From: Bact-08 sp964533215
GTDB lineage: Bacteria; Bacteroidota; Bacteroidia; Bacteroidales; UBA932
Length of the DNA stretch: 64,000 bases
Assembly (NCBI GenBank): GCA_964533215.1
Contig: CAZHLJ010000004.1
Location: 192,222 to 256,221, forward strand
Direction of reading: 5' to 3'
Under the pieces are notes generated by a model, which made no database searches, was not told the DNA's origin, and was given only the letters and a program-made list of their open reading frames with translations. Of this stretch, positions 53,357 through 61,657 are shown one piece after another. The position numbers and the translations under genes were made by a program. Each line of letters starts with the position of its first letter. Position 1 is the first letter of the stretch.

Positions 53357-54619
53357 ATGATCGAAAATCAAATTACTACTAACGCAACAGCGCTTTTTGG
53401 AGTGGTAGATGCTATAAATAAGCTTCTTGTAAACTACGGGGTCTCTCAGGAATTTGCCTCATGGCTGGATGAGATCATTAGTGTCAGTTTACTTTTTTTA
53501 ATAGTCTACATTACAGACCTGATAGGAAGATATATCATCCATAGGGTCGTCATGCATTTGGCAAAAATGACCAAGTCCAACCTTGACGACATTATGATGG
53601 AGAAGAACGTATTCAGGTATATGATCCACATATTACCGGGAATCGTATTTTACTTATGTGCCCCTATCGCAATCAACTCTGCTCTTTGGGTGATAATATT
53701 TAGAAAGGCAACCCTTATATTCATTGTCATTCAAATAATAAGAGCAATTCATGCTGCAGGAGAGTCGATGACTCAGTTTTACAGTGAATCACAAAGTTAC
53801 TCCCAGAAACCAGTCAAAGTAATATTCCAGGTGATTTCTGTAATTGCCTATTTTGTTGGAGGAATTGCTATTCTGAGTATTTTGATAAATACTTCGCTGA
53901 CCACTCTTTTTGCTAGCTTGGGAGCATTTGCCGCAGTGATATTGCTCATATTCAAGGACAGCATTCTTGGCTTCGTGGCAGGCTGGCAACTCTCGTCAAA
54001 CGATATGCTACGGAAGGGCGACTGGATAACCGTCCCAAAATTCGGAGCAGATGGCAATGTTGAGGAGATAAGCCTTTACTCTGTCAAGGTCCGCAACTTT
54101 GACAATACGATAACCACCATTCCCCCATACTCCCTTATAAGTGACTCATTCCAGAACTGGAGAGGAATGCAGGAGTCGGACGGTAGGAGAATAAAACGAT
54201 CTATAAGCATCGACATGTCCAGCATCTGCTTCTGCACCCCGGAAATGATAGAGAAGTTCCGCAAGATACAATACCTGACTGATTATATAGACAGGACTGA
54301 AGAAAATCTGAGAAAATACAATGAGGAGCACCATACAGACAACTCCATTCTTGTAAACGGCAAACGTCAGACAAACATTGGGGTTTTCAGAGCCTACTTG
54401 CAGAACTATCTGGCAAGCCATCCTGACGTAAACCACGACCTCACATGCATGGTCCGCCAGCTACAATCAACCGAAAAAGGAGTGGCCATCGAGCTCTACT
54501 TCTTTACCAGAATCAAGGATTGGACCTACTATGAGAATGTACAGTCAGATATTTTTGATCACGTAATGGCCATCACGGAACAGTTTGGCCTTAAGATATT
54601 CCAGTACAGGTGCTTGTAG
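53357..54619 (+). CDS. MscS-family mechanosensitive ion channel
   Basis: An inner-membrane channel of 420 residues. Four to five membrane segments (about 30-195) lead into the pore-lining helix and the MscS beta domain: LFASLGAFAAVILLIFKDSILGFVAG (about 187-212), then GDWITVPKFGADGNVEEISLYSVKVRNFDNTITTIPPYSL (about 228-268, read by position). The C-terminal domain is longer than in E. coli MscS and resembles the YbdG-type subgroup, which helps against mild hypoosmotic shock. It is monocistronic, with the palindrome upstream; it ends 35 bp before the convergent SGNH gene. Confidence 0.93.
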   Translation: MIENQITTNATALFGVVDAINKLLVNYGVSQEFASWLDEIISVSLLFLIVYITDLIGRYIIHRVVMHLAKMTKSNLDDIMMEKNVFRYMIHILPGIVFYLCAPIAINSALWVIIFRKATLIFIVIQIIRAIHAAGESMTQFYSESQSYSQKPVKVIFQVISVIAYFVGGIAILSILINTSLTTLFASLGAFAAVILLIFKDSILGFVAGWQLSSNDMLRKGDWITVPKFGADGNVEEISLYSVKVRNFDNTITTIPPYSLISDSFQNWRGMQESDGRRIKRSISIDMSSICFCTPEMIEKFRKIQYLTDYIDRTEENLRKYNEEHHTDNSILVNGKRQTNIGVFRAYLQNYLASHPDVNHDLTCMVRQLQSTEKGVAIELYFFTRIKDWTYYENVQSDIFDHVMAITEQFGLKIFQYRCL

Positions 54620-54654
54620 CCTTAGCTCCTAAGAGAAAGCAAATTGTGTGAAGA

Positions 54655-55773
54655 CTACTTTAAGTACTTCACAAACTCGTCGGCATAGCGCATGAAGCCG
54701 AGGTCAGTCATGTGGACCCCATCTACGGTGGCCTCATTGTCGTTACCTATCAGCTTGTTCCCAGGAATATAGTATACGTTATTGTGCTTTTCTTTTCTTA
54801 GCTTTTCGTACAGATTTCTCCATTCACTATTCTCCTCATCTAGCTCGGTCTTGACCTTCTGGTCAAATTTCAGATAAGGGAAACGGGGATTCTCAACCAT
54901 GTAGATTTTCACAGAAGGCTTGGCGTCAAGAATCATATGAATGAAGTTGTATGCACTATCCCTTACAATCTGAGCAGTGCAGTTAGGCAGGCAGTCCAAC
55001 ACTACAGTCCCTGCATTCACCTTTATTATTGCCTTTGCCATAGATTTGTCCATCCTTCCGTTACCGGAGAACCCAAGGTTGATTGTCTCCCTCTGCAACT
55101 TTCTACCGACTATTGCAGTATACTCCATGCCAGGACGTGAAGCACATCCGCCCTGAGTAATGCTGGTACCGTAGAAAAGAATGGCATTGCCTTTGTCCTC
55201 TTTCAGCAGAACGCTTTTCTGCGGCATACCAATATTAGCAGAAGAATCCACACCAATCGAGACCTTTTCGACACCATCATATAGCGGCAGATAAGCAATA
55301 TATTCCCTCTGCCTTGCAACCATATTCTTTACAAACACAGCAGTGCTCTCCTTGCCTTTGGGCCGGGCTGTACCCATGTAATACCAATGGCCATCATCTT
55401 CCAGAGTATATAAATCCATCCCTTTTATGCCGGTGGATGGCATATGATCCATGGAAAAATTATTCATAACTGTCCACTTGGCAGATATTGCAGTGCTGTT
55501 GGACGAGAACCTTATAGCCAGCCCGGCCGAATTCTTGCCAAGACTCCATAACTCAGGACGGAACTCACTCTTCTGATCAACCGGAAGACGAGTAAAGTAA
55601 GAATCAGTATTATCAAAGCCTTTTCCCAACAGCATCAGCTCGCTGGCATCTTTATACTTCATCTGGTCTGCTGTCTGCGCGTTAATCTGCTCCGAAGAGA
55701 GAAAGCAAATTAAATATATCAGCATCATTGCCGGCATCGCCAGCATCTGTGCATTTTTTTTCCCTAACTCCAT
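54655..55773 (-). CDS. Secreted SGNH/GDSL-family hydrolase
   Basis: A 372-residue exported esterase-type hydrolase (signal segment LMIYLICFLSS then EQINAQT). The N-terminal beta domain (about 40-185) is of the SGNH-N type found before such hydrolases. The catalytic domain has block I LFYGTSITQGGC (nucleophile Ser), block II GFSGNGRMDKS (Gly), block III LDCLPNCTA (Asn), and block V VDGVHMTDLGF (Asp, His). The natural substrate is probably an acylated carbohydrate or similar ester, not determinable here. It is last in a minus-strand run after the CstA-like gene (21-bp gap). Confidence 0.9.
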   Translation of the reverse strand: MELGKKNAQMLAMPAMMLIYLICFLSSEQINAQTADQMKYKDASELMLLGKGFDNTDSYFTRLPVDQKSEFRPELWSLGKNSAGLAIRFSSNSTAISAKWTVMNNFSMDHMPSTGIKGMDLYTLEDDGHWYYMGTARPKGKESTAVFVKNMVARQREYIAYLPLYDGVEKVSIGVDSSANIGMPQKSVLLKEDKGNAILFYGTSITQGGCASRPGMEYTAIVGRKLQRETINLGFSGNGRMDKSMAKAIIKVNAGTVVLDCLPNCTAQIVRDSAYNFIHMILDAKPSVKIYMVENPRFPYLKFDQKVKTELDEENSEWRNLYEKLRKEKHNNVYYIPGNKLIGNDNEATVDGVHMTDLGFMRYADEFVKYLK

Positions 55774-55794
55774 TCTACTATTTTACTTAAATTT

Positions 55795-57231
55795 TTATTC
55801 TTTACTTTTAACAAACTTGCTTAAAAACAATATCAGTACAGAAGCAGCAATAACTAACCCGACTATATTACCGAAGTAAGGACTCAGACTAAGTCCTCCA
55901 GCCTTGTTAGGAGCAACTATAAAATAAGAGACACATATCATGGTAAGAAAAGTGGCAGGAACTGACATGATCCAGTGAGGCTTCTTGACAGTTACGGCGT
56001 AAGCAGCAGCAGTCCACAAAACTATTGTTGCAAGCACCTGATTGATTATTCCCACATATTTCCATATAGTGGAAAAGTCGAGGTTACACAATACATAAGC
56101 AATTACGAACATCGGCACAGCCAGGACTAACCTGTTCTTCATAGGTTTCTGCGGATATCTGAAAGCATCGCCCAGAAGCAATCTCAACCCTCTGAAGGCA
56201 GTATCACCAGAGGTGATCGGGCATACAACAACCCCGAGAATCGCGATTACGGCGCCAAAGCGTCCAAGCCATGAGTTACATATCTCATTTACAATAATTG
56301 CCGGAGTCTTACCCCCGTCAGCAGCTAGGTTCAGCCCCTCGGTACCGCCGAAATATGAGATAGCAGCAGTAGCCCAAATAAGAGTCACAATGCCTTCACA
56401 AATCATTGCTCCGTAGAAACAAGGACGACCATATTTTTCATCCGCCATGCACCTGGCCATCATCGGCGACTGGGTTGCATGGAACCCCGATATTGCCCCA
56501 CATGATATCACGACGAACATCATAGGAATCAGAATATTCACGCCGGGATTTGAGTGCATGTTCCGGAAAGAGTCAATTGACAGTTCCTGCATTGTGAGCG
56601 ACCCGTCAAAGCTCTTGAAAAGCATTGCGCCACCAATTCCAAAAGCCATGAACAAAAGTATGGCACCAAAAAACGGATATATCTTACCAATAATCTTATC
56701 AATAGGTAAAAGGGTCGCAATTATGTAATATAAGAATATTATGTAGAGCCAGAAAGTCATTTTCATGCCGGTAAGAACCGACATCAGATCTGCGGGCCCG
56801 TTGACAAACGCTACACCAACCGCCATCAGCAGAAAGGATGTAACTATTACCATTACCTTCTTCACGTTTGTTCCAAGATATTTACCAACCATGTCCGGTA
56901 AACTTTTCCCATCATTCCTTATTGAAAGCATACCGGAAAAATAGTCATGAGCAGCCCCCATGAAAATACATCCAACAACAATCCAGATATAGGCCATCGG
57001 CCCGTAAGCCGCACCCATTATGGCACCAAAGATAGGCCCCAGACCGGCGATGTTCAGAAACTGGATGATAAAGATCCTCCAGGGTTTAAGCTCAACATAA
57101 TCCACTCCATCGGCAAGTCTTTTAACCGGTGTAAGTTTCGCGGAAGAGGCTCCGAAAAAACGTTCGACGAATTTGCCATAAAAAACATATCCTCCTATAA
57201 GGATAAGTGTAAATACGATAAAAGTAATCAT
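55795..57231 (-). CDS. cstA: CstA-family carbon-starvation/pyruvate-type transporter
   Basis: An inner-membrane transporter of 478 residues with about 12-13 membrane segments. CstA signatures include FLNIAGLGPIFGAIMGAAYGP, GAAHDYFSGMLSIRNDGKSLP, SCGAISGFHATQSPMMARC, and GDTAFRGLRLLLGDAF. CstA proteins take up peptides or pyruvate; at this length it is the short form common in Bacteroidota. It lies between miaA (28-bp gap) and the SGNH hydrolase (21-bp gap), probably one transcription unit. The transported compound is not visible from the sequence. Confidence 0.93.
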   Translation of the reverse strand: MITFIVFTLILIGGYVFYGKFVERFFGASSAKLTPVKRLADGVDYVELKPWRIFIIQFLNIAGLGPIFGAIMGAAYGPMAYIWIVVGCIFMGAAHDYFSGMLSIRNDGKSLPDMVGKYLGTNVKKVMVIVTSFLLMAVGVAFVNGPADLMSVLTGMKMTFWLYIIFLYYIIATLLPIDKIIGKIYPFFGAILLFMAFGIGGAMLFKSFDGSLTMQELSIDSFRNMHSNPGVNILIPMMFVVISCGAISGFHATQSPMMARCMADEKYGRPCFYGAMICEGIVTLIWATAAISYFGGTEGLNLAADGGKTPAIIVNEICNSWLGRFGAVIAILGVVVCPITSGDTAFRGLRLLLGDAFRYPQKPMKNRLVLAVPMFVIAYVLCNLDFSTIWKYVGIINQVLATIVLWTAAAYAVTVKKPHWIMSVPATFLTMICVSYFIVAPNKAGGLSLSPYFGNIVGLVIAASVLILFLSKFVKSKE

Positions 57232-57259
57232 CTATATAAGTTTATATAATTTAAGCCGG

Positions 57260-58123
57260 TTAAATCTCAATCCACTCAATCCTTACACCCCTTCTCTCCA
57301 TTCCTCTGAACCATGTCATCTGCCTTTTGGCAAATTGATGTATTGCCACAGCCAATTGCTCCTCCATCTGCCCGTATGTAAGTTTCCCGATAAGATATAG
57401 AGTTACAAATTTATATTCCAACCCATAGTATATAAGGTCATCCGGTGCTATCCCTCTGTCAAGCAGCGCCTTCACCTCCTCCACCATGCCGTTGTCGAGT
57501 CTATCCTTCAACCTTTGGTCAATCCTTGCATTTCTCACCTCCCTGCTGACCGAAATACCTATAAAGCGGGTGTTGAATTGAAGCGCCTCGCTATACTCTA
57601 CGGGATTCACCTGCTGATAGAGTGCAATTTCAAGAGCCCTTATCAACCGCTTACGGCTCTCTACATCTGTTCTGTTGTGCAAAGGTCTTAGAGCGGCGAG
57701 GCGCGAGACAAGCACTTCAGTAGGAAGAAGTTCCAACTCCTCCCGCAACATCTGATTGGGTGGGACCTCCGGTAACGAATATCCCTTTGTTACAGACTCA
57801 ATATACATACCCGTCCCACCGCATAGAATCGGTTGTCTCCCGCGTCCGACAATATCCATGTAAGCTTTTTTGAAATCCCGCTGATATTCAAATACATTGT
57901 ATTTTGTACCTGCATCCACAATATCTATCAGATGATAAGGAATATCCACTCCGTTGATATGATATTCCGAAATATCCTTGCCCGTACCAATATCCATCCC
58001 TCGATAAACCTGACGGGAGTCGGCAGAGATAATCTCGCCACCCACATCATACGCCATCTTAACGGCATATTTAGTCTTGCCCGAGGCAGTCGGACCCAAT
58101 ATACAGATCAAATCTTGGTTCAT
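57260..58123 (-). CDS. miaA: tRNA dimethylallyltransferase
   Basis: Adds a dimethylallyl group to A37 of tRNAs that read UNN codons. It is 287 residues. The P-loop is GPTASGKT near the N-terminus, followed by EIISADSRQVYRGMDIGTGK, PYHLIDIV, LCGGTGMYIESV (each in part), and the C-terminal FAKRQMTWFRGM motif. The DMAPP substrate comes from the MEP pathway to which ispD in this window belongs. It is first of a run with cstA and the SGNH hydrolase. The start codon lies 4 bp after a -7 box, so the mRNA should be leaderless or nearly so. Confidence 0.96.
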   Translation of the reverse strand: MNQDLICILGPTASGKTKYAVKMAYDVGGEIISADSRQVYRGMDIGTGKDISEYHINGVDIPYHLIDIVDAGTKYNVFEYQRDFKKAYMDIVGRGRQPILCGGTGMYIESVTKGYSLPEVPPNQMLREELELLPTEVLVSRLAALRPLHNRTDVESRKRLIRALEIALYQQVNPVEYSEALQFNTRFIGISVSREVRNARIDQRLKDRLDNGMVEEVKALLDRGIAPDDLIYYGLEYKFVTLYLIGKLTYGQMEEQLAVAIHQFAKRQMTWFRGMERRGVRIEWIEI

Positions 58124-58127
58124 TCCA

Positions 58128-58135
58128 CAAATTTA
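58128..58135 (-). promoter_or_regulatory. -7 promoter element of miaA
   Basis: TAAATTTG on the minus strand, 4 bp upstream of the miaA ATG. It lies three bases from the oppositely directed smpB box, so the two promoters overlap and should compete for polymerase. Confidence 0.5.
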
Positions 58136-58138
58136 CAC

Positions 58139-58146
58139 TATTTTTG
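58139..58146 (+). promoter_or_regulatory. -7 promoter element of smpB
   Basis: TATTTTTG matches TAnnTTTG; TTG at 58115-58117 gives a 21-bp spacer for the -33 part, inside the miaA coding start. The smpB ATG is only 6 bp past the box. Confidence 0.55.
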
Positions 58147-58152
58147 CATCCC

Positions 58153-58605
58153 ATGCCTAAAGCAAAGAGTAAAATAGAGATAAAAAACAAGAGAGCCTCC
58201 TTTGAATATGAATTCATTGAGAGCTTCACTGCCGGTATCGTTTTAACAGGTACCGAAATCAAGTCCATACGTGCAGGCAAGGCCTCCCTTACCGATTCTT
58301 ACTGTTATTTCGTGGGGATGGAACTGTTTGCAAAAAACATACATATTGCCGACTACTGGTGGGGAACTTTCAACAAGCATGACCCACGCAGAGACCGCAA
58401 GTTGCTTCTTACCAAGAAAGAGCTCCGCAAGCTTTTCAGAGGCTCTCGTGAAAAGGGGCTTACTATAATTGCGACCAGACTCTTTATCGCCGAGAACGGC
58501 TATGCGAAGCTGAACATAGCTCTAGCCAAGGGTAAGCGCGAATATGACAAGCGTCACTCTATCAAAGACAAGGATATGAGACGGGCTCAGGATCGCGAGG
58601 AATAA
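58153..58605 (+). CDS. smpB: SsrA-binding protein SmpB
   Basis: tmRNA partner in ribosome rescue. From ATG 58153 it is 150 residues; an in-frame TTG at 58144 lies inside the promoter box. Signatures: KNKRASFEYEFIESFTAGIVLTGTEIKSIRAGKASL (N-terminal barrel, by position), ENGYAKLNIALAKGKREYDKRHSIKDKD, and a basic C-terminal tail. It is divergent from miaA with only 29 bp between the two start codons. It ends 7 bp from the stop of the convergent AAA ATPase gene. Confidence 0.96.
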   Translation: MPKAKSKIEIKNKRASFEYEFIESFTAGIVLTGTEIKSIRAGKASLTDSYCYFVGMELFAKNIHIADYWWGTFNKHDPRRDRKLLLTKKELRKLFRGSREKGLTIIATRLFIAENGYAKLNIALAKGKREYDKRHSIKDKDMRRAQDREE

Positions 58606-58612
58606 ATCTGCT

Positions 58613-59809
58613 TCAATACAACAACCCGAACATCCACAGCGGAACTTGATTACCCATGCCAATTTCAATATTGTCTTTGGCCACAAATGGGTTTTTCAAA
58701 CCTGCTAATTGTTTTTGACTCTTGTCTTTTCCTCCTATTTCAAAACTATATTTCTCATCAATTATAAAATCCGTTTTATCGGAATAGCCAACCTTATTAG
58801 TTACATTCAGCATTGAATAAAAAAATGTTTCTCTGACATTGCCGATATCTGCTCCATCTCCGGAAATGGCATAAGCATAGTTAGTATTACCAAGATATAT
58901 CTTTTCGGGCTTAACCAATCTTTTGAGGCCTTGTGCTTCCTTATCAAGAATCAATATTGTATGCGCCCGGTTCAAAGCTTCAAGATAACACAACAGGCTC
59001 GGCCTTGTTGTTCCTACCTGTTCGGCCAATTTGCTGATATTGGGTTTAAAAGGCACACTAGCAGCAATTATTGAAAAGAGTTTTTTAATCTTGATTATTG
59101 TCTGATATTCAATGTCAATATCTGCGGGCAAGTCTACCTCTATGACAGTATTGATTGTTTCAGAAAGCCGGTTATAATAACCCTCCTTATCTTCTTTATA
59201 GTATGGAAAATATCCATACTTAATAAACTCCTTGAATGCTGCAATAGGCCGGAACTCTTTACCAAGATCCGTTGCAATAGCTACGTGGTTGGTCAATAAA
59301 TCTTCCAGTGTAACCACAGCTCTTTTAATCCCGTATTCATACTCCAGGTACTCCCTAAAAGACATCCCATTTAGTGTATATTTTATAGCCCGTCGGCTTA
59401 AATCTCCTCCAGAACGGTGTATGTCAAGCATAGAAGATCCTGTAAACACAACTTTCATTTCGGGGTAAGAGTCATAAATATTCTTTATCTCCCTCGACCA
59501 TCCTTTGTATTTATGAACCTCATCCAGAAAAAGGGCCTTTCCCCCGTTTTTATGGAATTCATCTGCAAGTTCCAGCAAGGAGTGATTGGCAAACCACAAG
59601 TTATCCAGAGAAGCATAAAGAACTTCAGACGAATTTACATCATAATCCATTTTAATATGCTGGAGCAGCAACGTTGTCTTACCAACACCACGGGCTCCTA
59701 CAATAGCAATAAGCCTGTTTCCCCAATTTATATTTGAATATAAGTATCTTACAAAGTCCAGCTCCGTTCTAGGAATCAAGTATCTGAATCTTGAAAATAG
59801 ATTTTCCAT
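58613..59809 (-). CDS. AAA-family ATPase with DUF4143 domain
   Basis: A 398-residue predicted ATPase. Walker A is GARGVGKTTLLLQH (about 37-50), Walker B is ALFLDEVHKYKGWSREI (about 93), and sensor I is VFTGSSMLDI. The C-terminal half (about 205-398) is the DUF4143 domain ending with FEIGGKDKSQKQLAGLKNPFVAKDN, which includes a restriction-endonuclease-like EIGGK core. These proteins are widespread in Bacteroidota and patchily distributed, with no settled function; a mobile-element or defence-related history is often suspected. It has a good promoter with an embedded palindrome and lies beside a KilA-N relic, which suggests a gene-turnover site. Confidence 0.9.
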   Translation of the reverse strand: MENLFSRFRYLIPRTELDFVRYLYSNINWGNRLIAIVGARGVGKTTLLLQHIKMDYDVNSSEVLYASLDNLWFANHSLLELADEFHKNGGKALFLDEVHKYKGWSREIKNIYDSYPEMKVVFTGSSMLDIHRSGGDLSRRAIKYTLNGMSFREYLEYEYGIKRAVVTLEDLLTNHVAIATDLGKEFRPIAAFKEFIKYGYFPYYKEDKEGYYNRLSETINTVIEVDLPADIDIEYQTIIKIKKLFSIIAASVPFKPNISKLAEQVGTTRPSLLCYLEALNRAHTILILDKEAQGLKRLVKPEKIYLGNTNYAYAISGDGADIGNVRETFFYSMLNVTNKVGYSDKTDFIIDEKYSFEIGGKDKSQKQLAGLKNPFVAKDNIEIGMGNQVPLWMFGLLY

Positions 59810-59827
59810 ATTGCAATATCTTTTTTA

Positions 59828-59857
59828 CAAAGATAATTGTATTTTCCAATATACAAA
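59828..59857 (-). promoter_or_regulatory. Promoter of the AAA ATPase with embedded palindrome
   Basis: TATCTTTG (59835-59828) and TTTG (59857-59854) match both parts of the Bacteroidota promoter with an 18-bp spacer. The spacer contains the imperfect palindrome TGTATTTTCCAATATACA (59838-59855, plus strand; 14 of 18 positions symmetric), a candidate operator. Confidence 0.6.
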
Positions 59858-59900
59858 TTATAATGTAATTTGATTTTTCAAAAACACCCGTTGAACGTAA

Positions 59901-60158
59901 ACCGATAAAAACCGGATTAAAAGTCATAACTTTATTTCATTAACAAGCGGATTCAATAAAGGAAGTGGGTTAATCGGTAAGTGGATAAACAATAAAAATA
60001 CGTTGGAATATTTGGGTGCATGGAGAATTCGGGATAATTGGACGATAAGCTAGTAAAAAGCAGATCTACTGAATGTCGCCATCTTTGGAATTACAGTAAA
60101 AGAGTGGAGAGACAATAATGTCGACAAAAATGGAAATAATAAGACAAAATATGGATGA
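59901..60158 (+). pseudogene. Decayed KilA-N domain gene
   Basis: The 308-bp gap between the ATPase and the next gene holds a coding relic. One frame reads, in part, FISLTSGFNKGSGLIGKW and INNKNTLEYLGAW (59931-60026), which resembles the start of KilA-N DNA-binding proteins (YISLTD...NKNTIEFLGVW). After two in-frame stops (60051-60056) the same frame continues KADLLNVAIFGITVKEWRDN (60057-60116), like their C-terminal part (ADLLNVALFGMTAKEWRD). About 150 residues of the middle are missing, so this is an internal deletion plus stop codons. It has no usable start. KilA-N genes are typical of phages and mobile DNA. Confidence 0.75.
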
Positions 60159-60531
60159 AATTAAACTTAACATTAAAAAGCAAATCGCAAAAACAGACAA
60201 TGCTTTTACCAATCATTTGAACAGAGTGTACTGGAATGGTTTATTGGATGAAGATATTAACTCCCTTTATAAACATCAGAAAAATATAACTAGATTTTAT
60301 CAGATTTATAAAGTTTTATCCATTACCTTTTCTGCTTTATTAATATCAATATCTGTATCTAAATACTTCAATTTAGGCGATTTGATTGATATGAATAAGT
60401 CTGGATTAATGATTCTGTTTACTTTGATATTTATGATAGAGACTTATAGGTTTTATAAGCTAAAAGTAAATCTGGAGTATAAAATATACTTACTTAAGCT
60501 CTTGGAGGCTATTGACAAAAATCAAATATAA
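60118..60531 (+). CDS. Small membrane protein of unknown function
   Basis: A 137-residue protein with a charged, helical N-terminal about 58 residues and two membrane segments (about 63-83, KVLSITFSALLISISVSKYF, and about 95-111, LMILFTLIFMIETYRF). No known family recognised. The first codons overlap the end of the KilA-N relic, so the true start may be a later Met at 60130 (MEIIRQN) or 60151 (MDEIKLN). Its stop shares one base with the next start (TAATG), so the two are translationally coupled. TM positions and the small size resemble accessory membrane proteins, but no function can be given. Confidence 0.6.
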   Translation: MSTKMEIIRQNMDEIKLNIKKQIAKTDNAFTNHLNRVYWNGLLDEDINSLYKHQKNITRFYQIYKVLSITFSALLISISVSKYFNLGDLIDMNKSGLMILFTLIFMIETYRFYKLKVNLEYKIYLLKLLEAIDKNQI

Positions 60532-60785
60532 TGAAAACCGATCTAACTGTTCTGCTTGAAATTGATGACATAATAATTGCAGAAGATATCCAGAGAGTTC
60601 TGGAAGATTCTCAGATTTATTCTTTGCTAGTTTCAGATAATCCAGCCTCTTCTGTTTTAAATGTCTATTCTGGGTTTAATCCAATGGAAAACGTCACCAT
60701 CCAGATAAATAAAAATGACTATCAGAAGGCTGTTGAAATAATTAATAACAGCGCATACAAAGATTTATTGACAGACATCGCTTAG
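60531..60785 (+). CDS. Small DUF2007-like protein
   Basis: An 84-residue soluble protein, LTVLLEIDDIIIAEDIQRVLEDSQIYSLLVSDNPA, with the C-terminal pattern VTIQINKNDYQKAVEIINNS. This beta-alpha-beta pattern with a final DYQKAVEII helix resembles DUF2007 (putative signal-transducing protein) domains. It is coupled to the membrane-protein gene by a one-base stop/start overlap. It ends 5 bp from the convergent lgt stop. Function unknown. Confidence 0.65.
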   Translation: MKTDLTVLLEIDDIIIAEDIQRVLEDSQIYSLLVSDNPASSVLNVYSGFNPMENVTIQINKNDYQKAVEIINNSAYKDLLTDIA

Positions 60786-60790
60786 ACCCA

Positions 60791-61654
60791 CTATTTTTTT
60801 GCCGTGCCTGCCTTGGGTGGGGTCTTCACCATCTCAGGCTCTATTACTGCCGGTTTCCCCTTATATATGCTGTAAATTACAAGAGCCAGGCCTCCTAGTA
60901 CAAAAGGAATGCTAAGCAGTTGCCCCATATTGAGAGACATACCTTGTTCGAAGGCAACCTGCGGCTCCTTGACAAACTCGATAAAAAAGCGCGAAGCAAA
61001 GATGCCTATCAAAAACAGCCCAAAAAGGGTTCCTCTCTTGAGTTTTGGGAGAAAATTGCGGTACATCAGAATTAGAATGACAAAAAGCAGCAGATACGAA
61101 AGTGCCTCGTAAAGCTGTGTCGGGTGTTTTGGGAGAGTCTCTCCCCGAAGCGTAAATATGAAGCCCCATGGCAGATCTGTAGGATTGCCGTAAATTTCAG
61201 AATTCATCAGGTTACCAAGTCTTATCAGACAGCCGGCAAGTGCAGTTGCAATGCCTATTCTGTCCATCAGCCATAGAAAGTCGAACCTGAATTTCTTGCC
61301 ATATTTCCTTACGAACCACCACATAGCCAGAAGAATGGCTATTGCACCTCCGTGACTGGCAAGACCTCCGTGCCACACTTTTATAATCTCTAAGGGATGA
61401 GCCAGATAATAGTCAGGCTCATAGAAAAAACAGTGGCCAAATCTTGCACCAATGACTGCAGAACCAAGCAAGGTATAAAGCAATACATCCAGAATGTCCA
61501 GAGGTAGTTTCTCTCTTTTGAAGAACCACTGGAAAATGTAAAAACCTATTATGAATCCCGATACGAAAAGTATACTATAGTACCTTATGTGAAGAGAACC
61601 TATCGAAAAAATGTCGGGATTCGGATGCCAGGTAATGGAGAGAAGAGTATTCAT
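60791..61654 (-). CDS. lgt: Prolipoprotein diacylglyceryl transferase
   Basis: Inner-membrane enzyme that attaches diacylglycerol to the lipobox Cys of lipoproteins, and so is required for the many lipoproteins encoded here. It is 287 residues with seven membrane segments. Signatures are the N-terminal IRYYSILFVSGFIIGF, GARFGHCFFYEP, GLASHGGAIAILLAMW, LIRLGNLMNSEIYG, HPTQLYEALSYL and SRFFIEFVKEPQ. The Lys/Pro-rich tail (KTPPKAGTAKK) is dispensable-looking. It lies 3 bp after the methyltransferase gene. Confidence 0.96.
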   Translation of the reverse strand: MNTLLSITWHPNPDIFSIGSLHIRYYSILFVSGFIIGFYIFQWFFKREKLPLDILDVLLYTLLGSAVIGARFGHCFFYEPDYYLAHPLEIIKVWHGGLASHGGAIAILLAMWWFVRKYGKKFRFDFLWLMDRIGIATALAGCLIRLGNLMNSEIYGNPTDLPWGFIFTLRGETLPKHPTQLYEALSYLLLFVILILMYRNFLPKLKRGTLFGLFLIGIFASRFFIEFVKEPQVAFEQGMSLNMGQLLSIPFVLGGLALVIYSIYKGKPAVIEPEMVKTPPKAGTAKK

Positions 61655-61657
61655 AGA

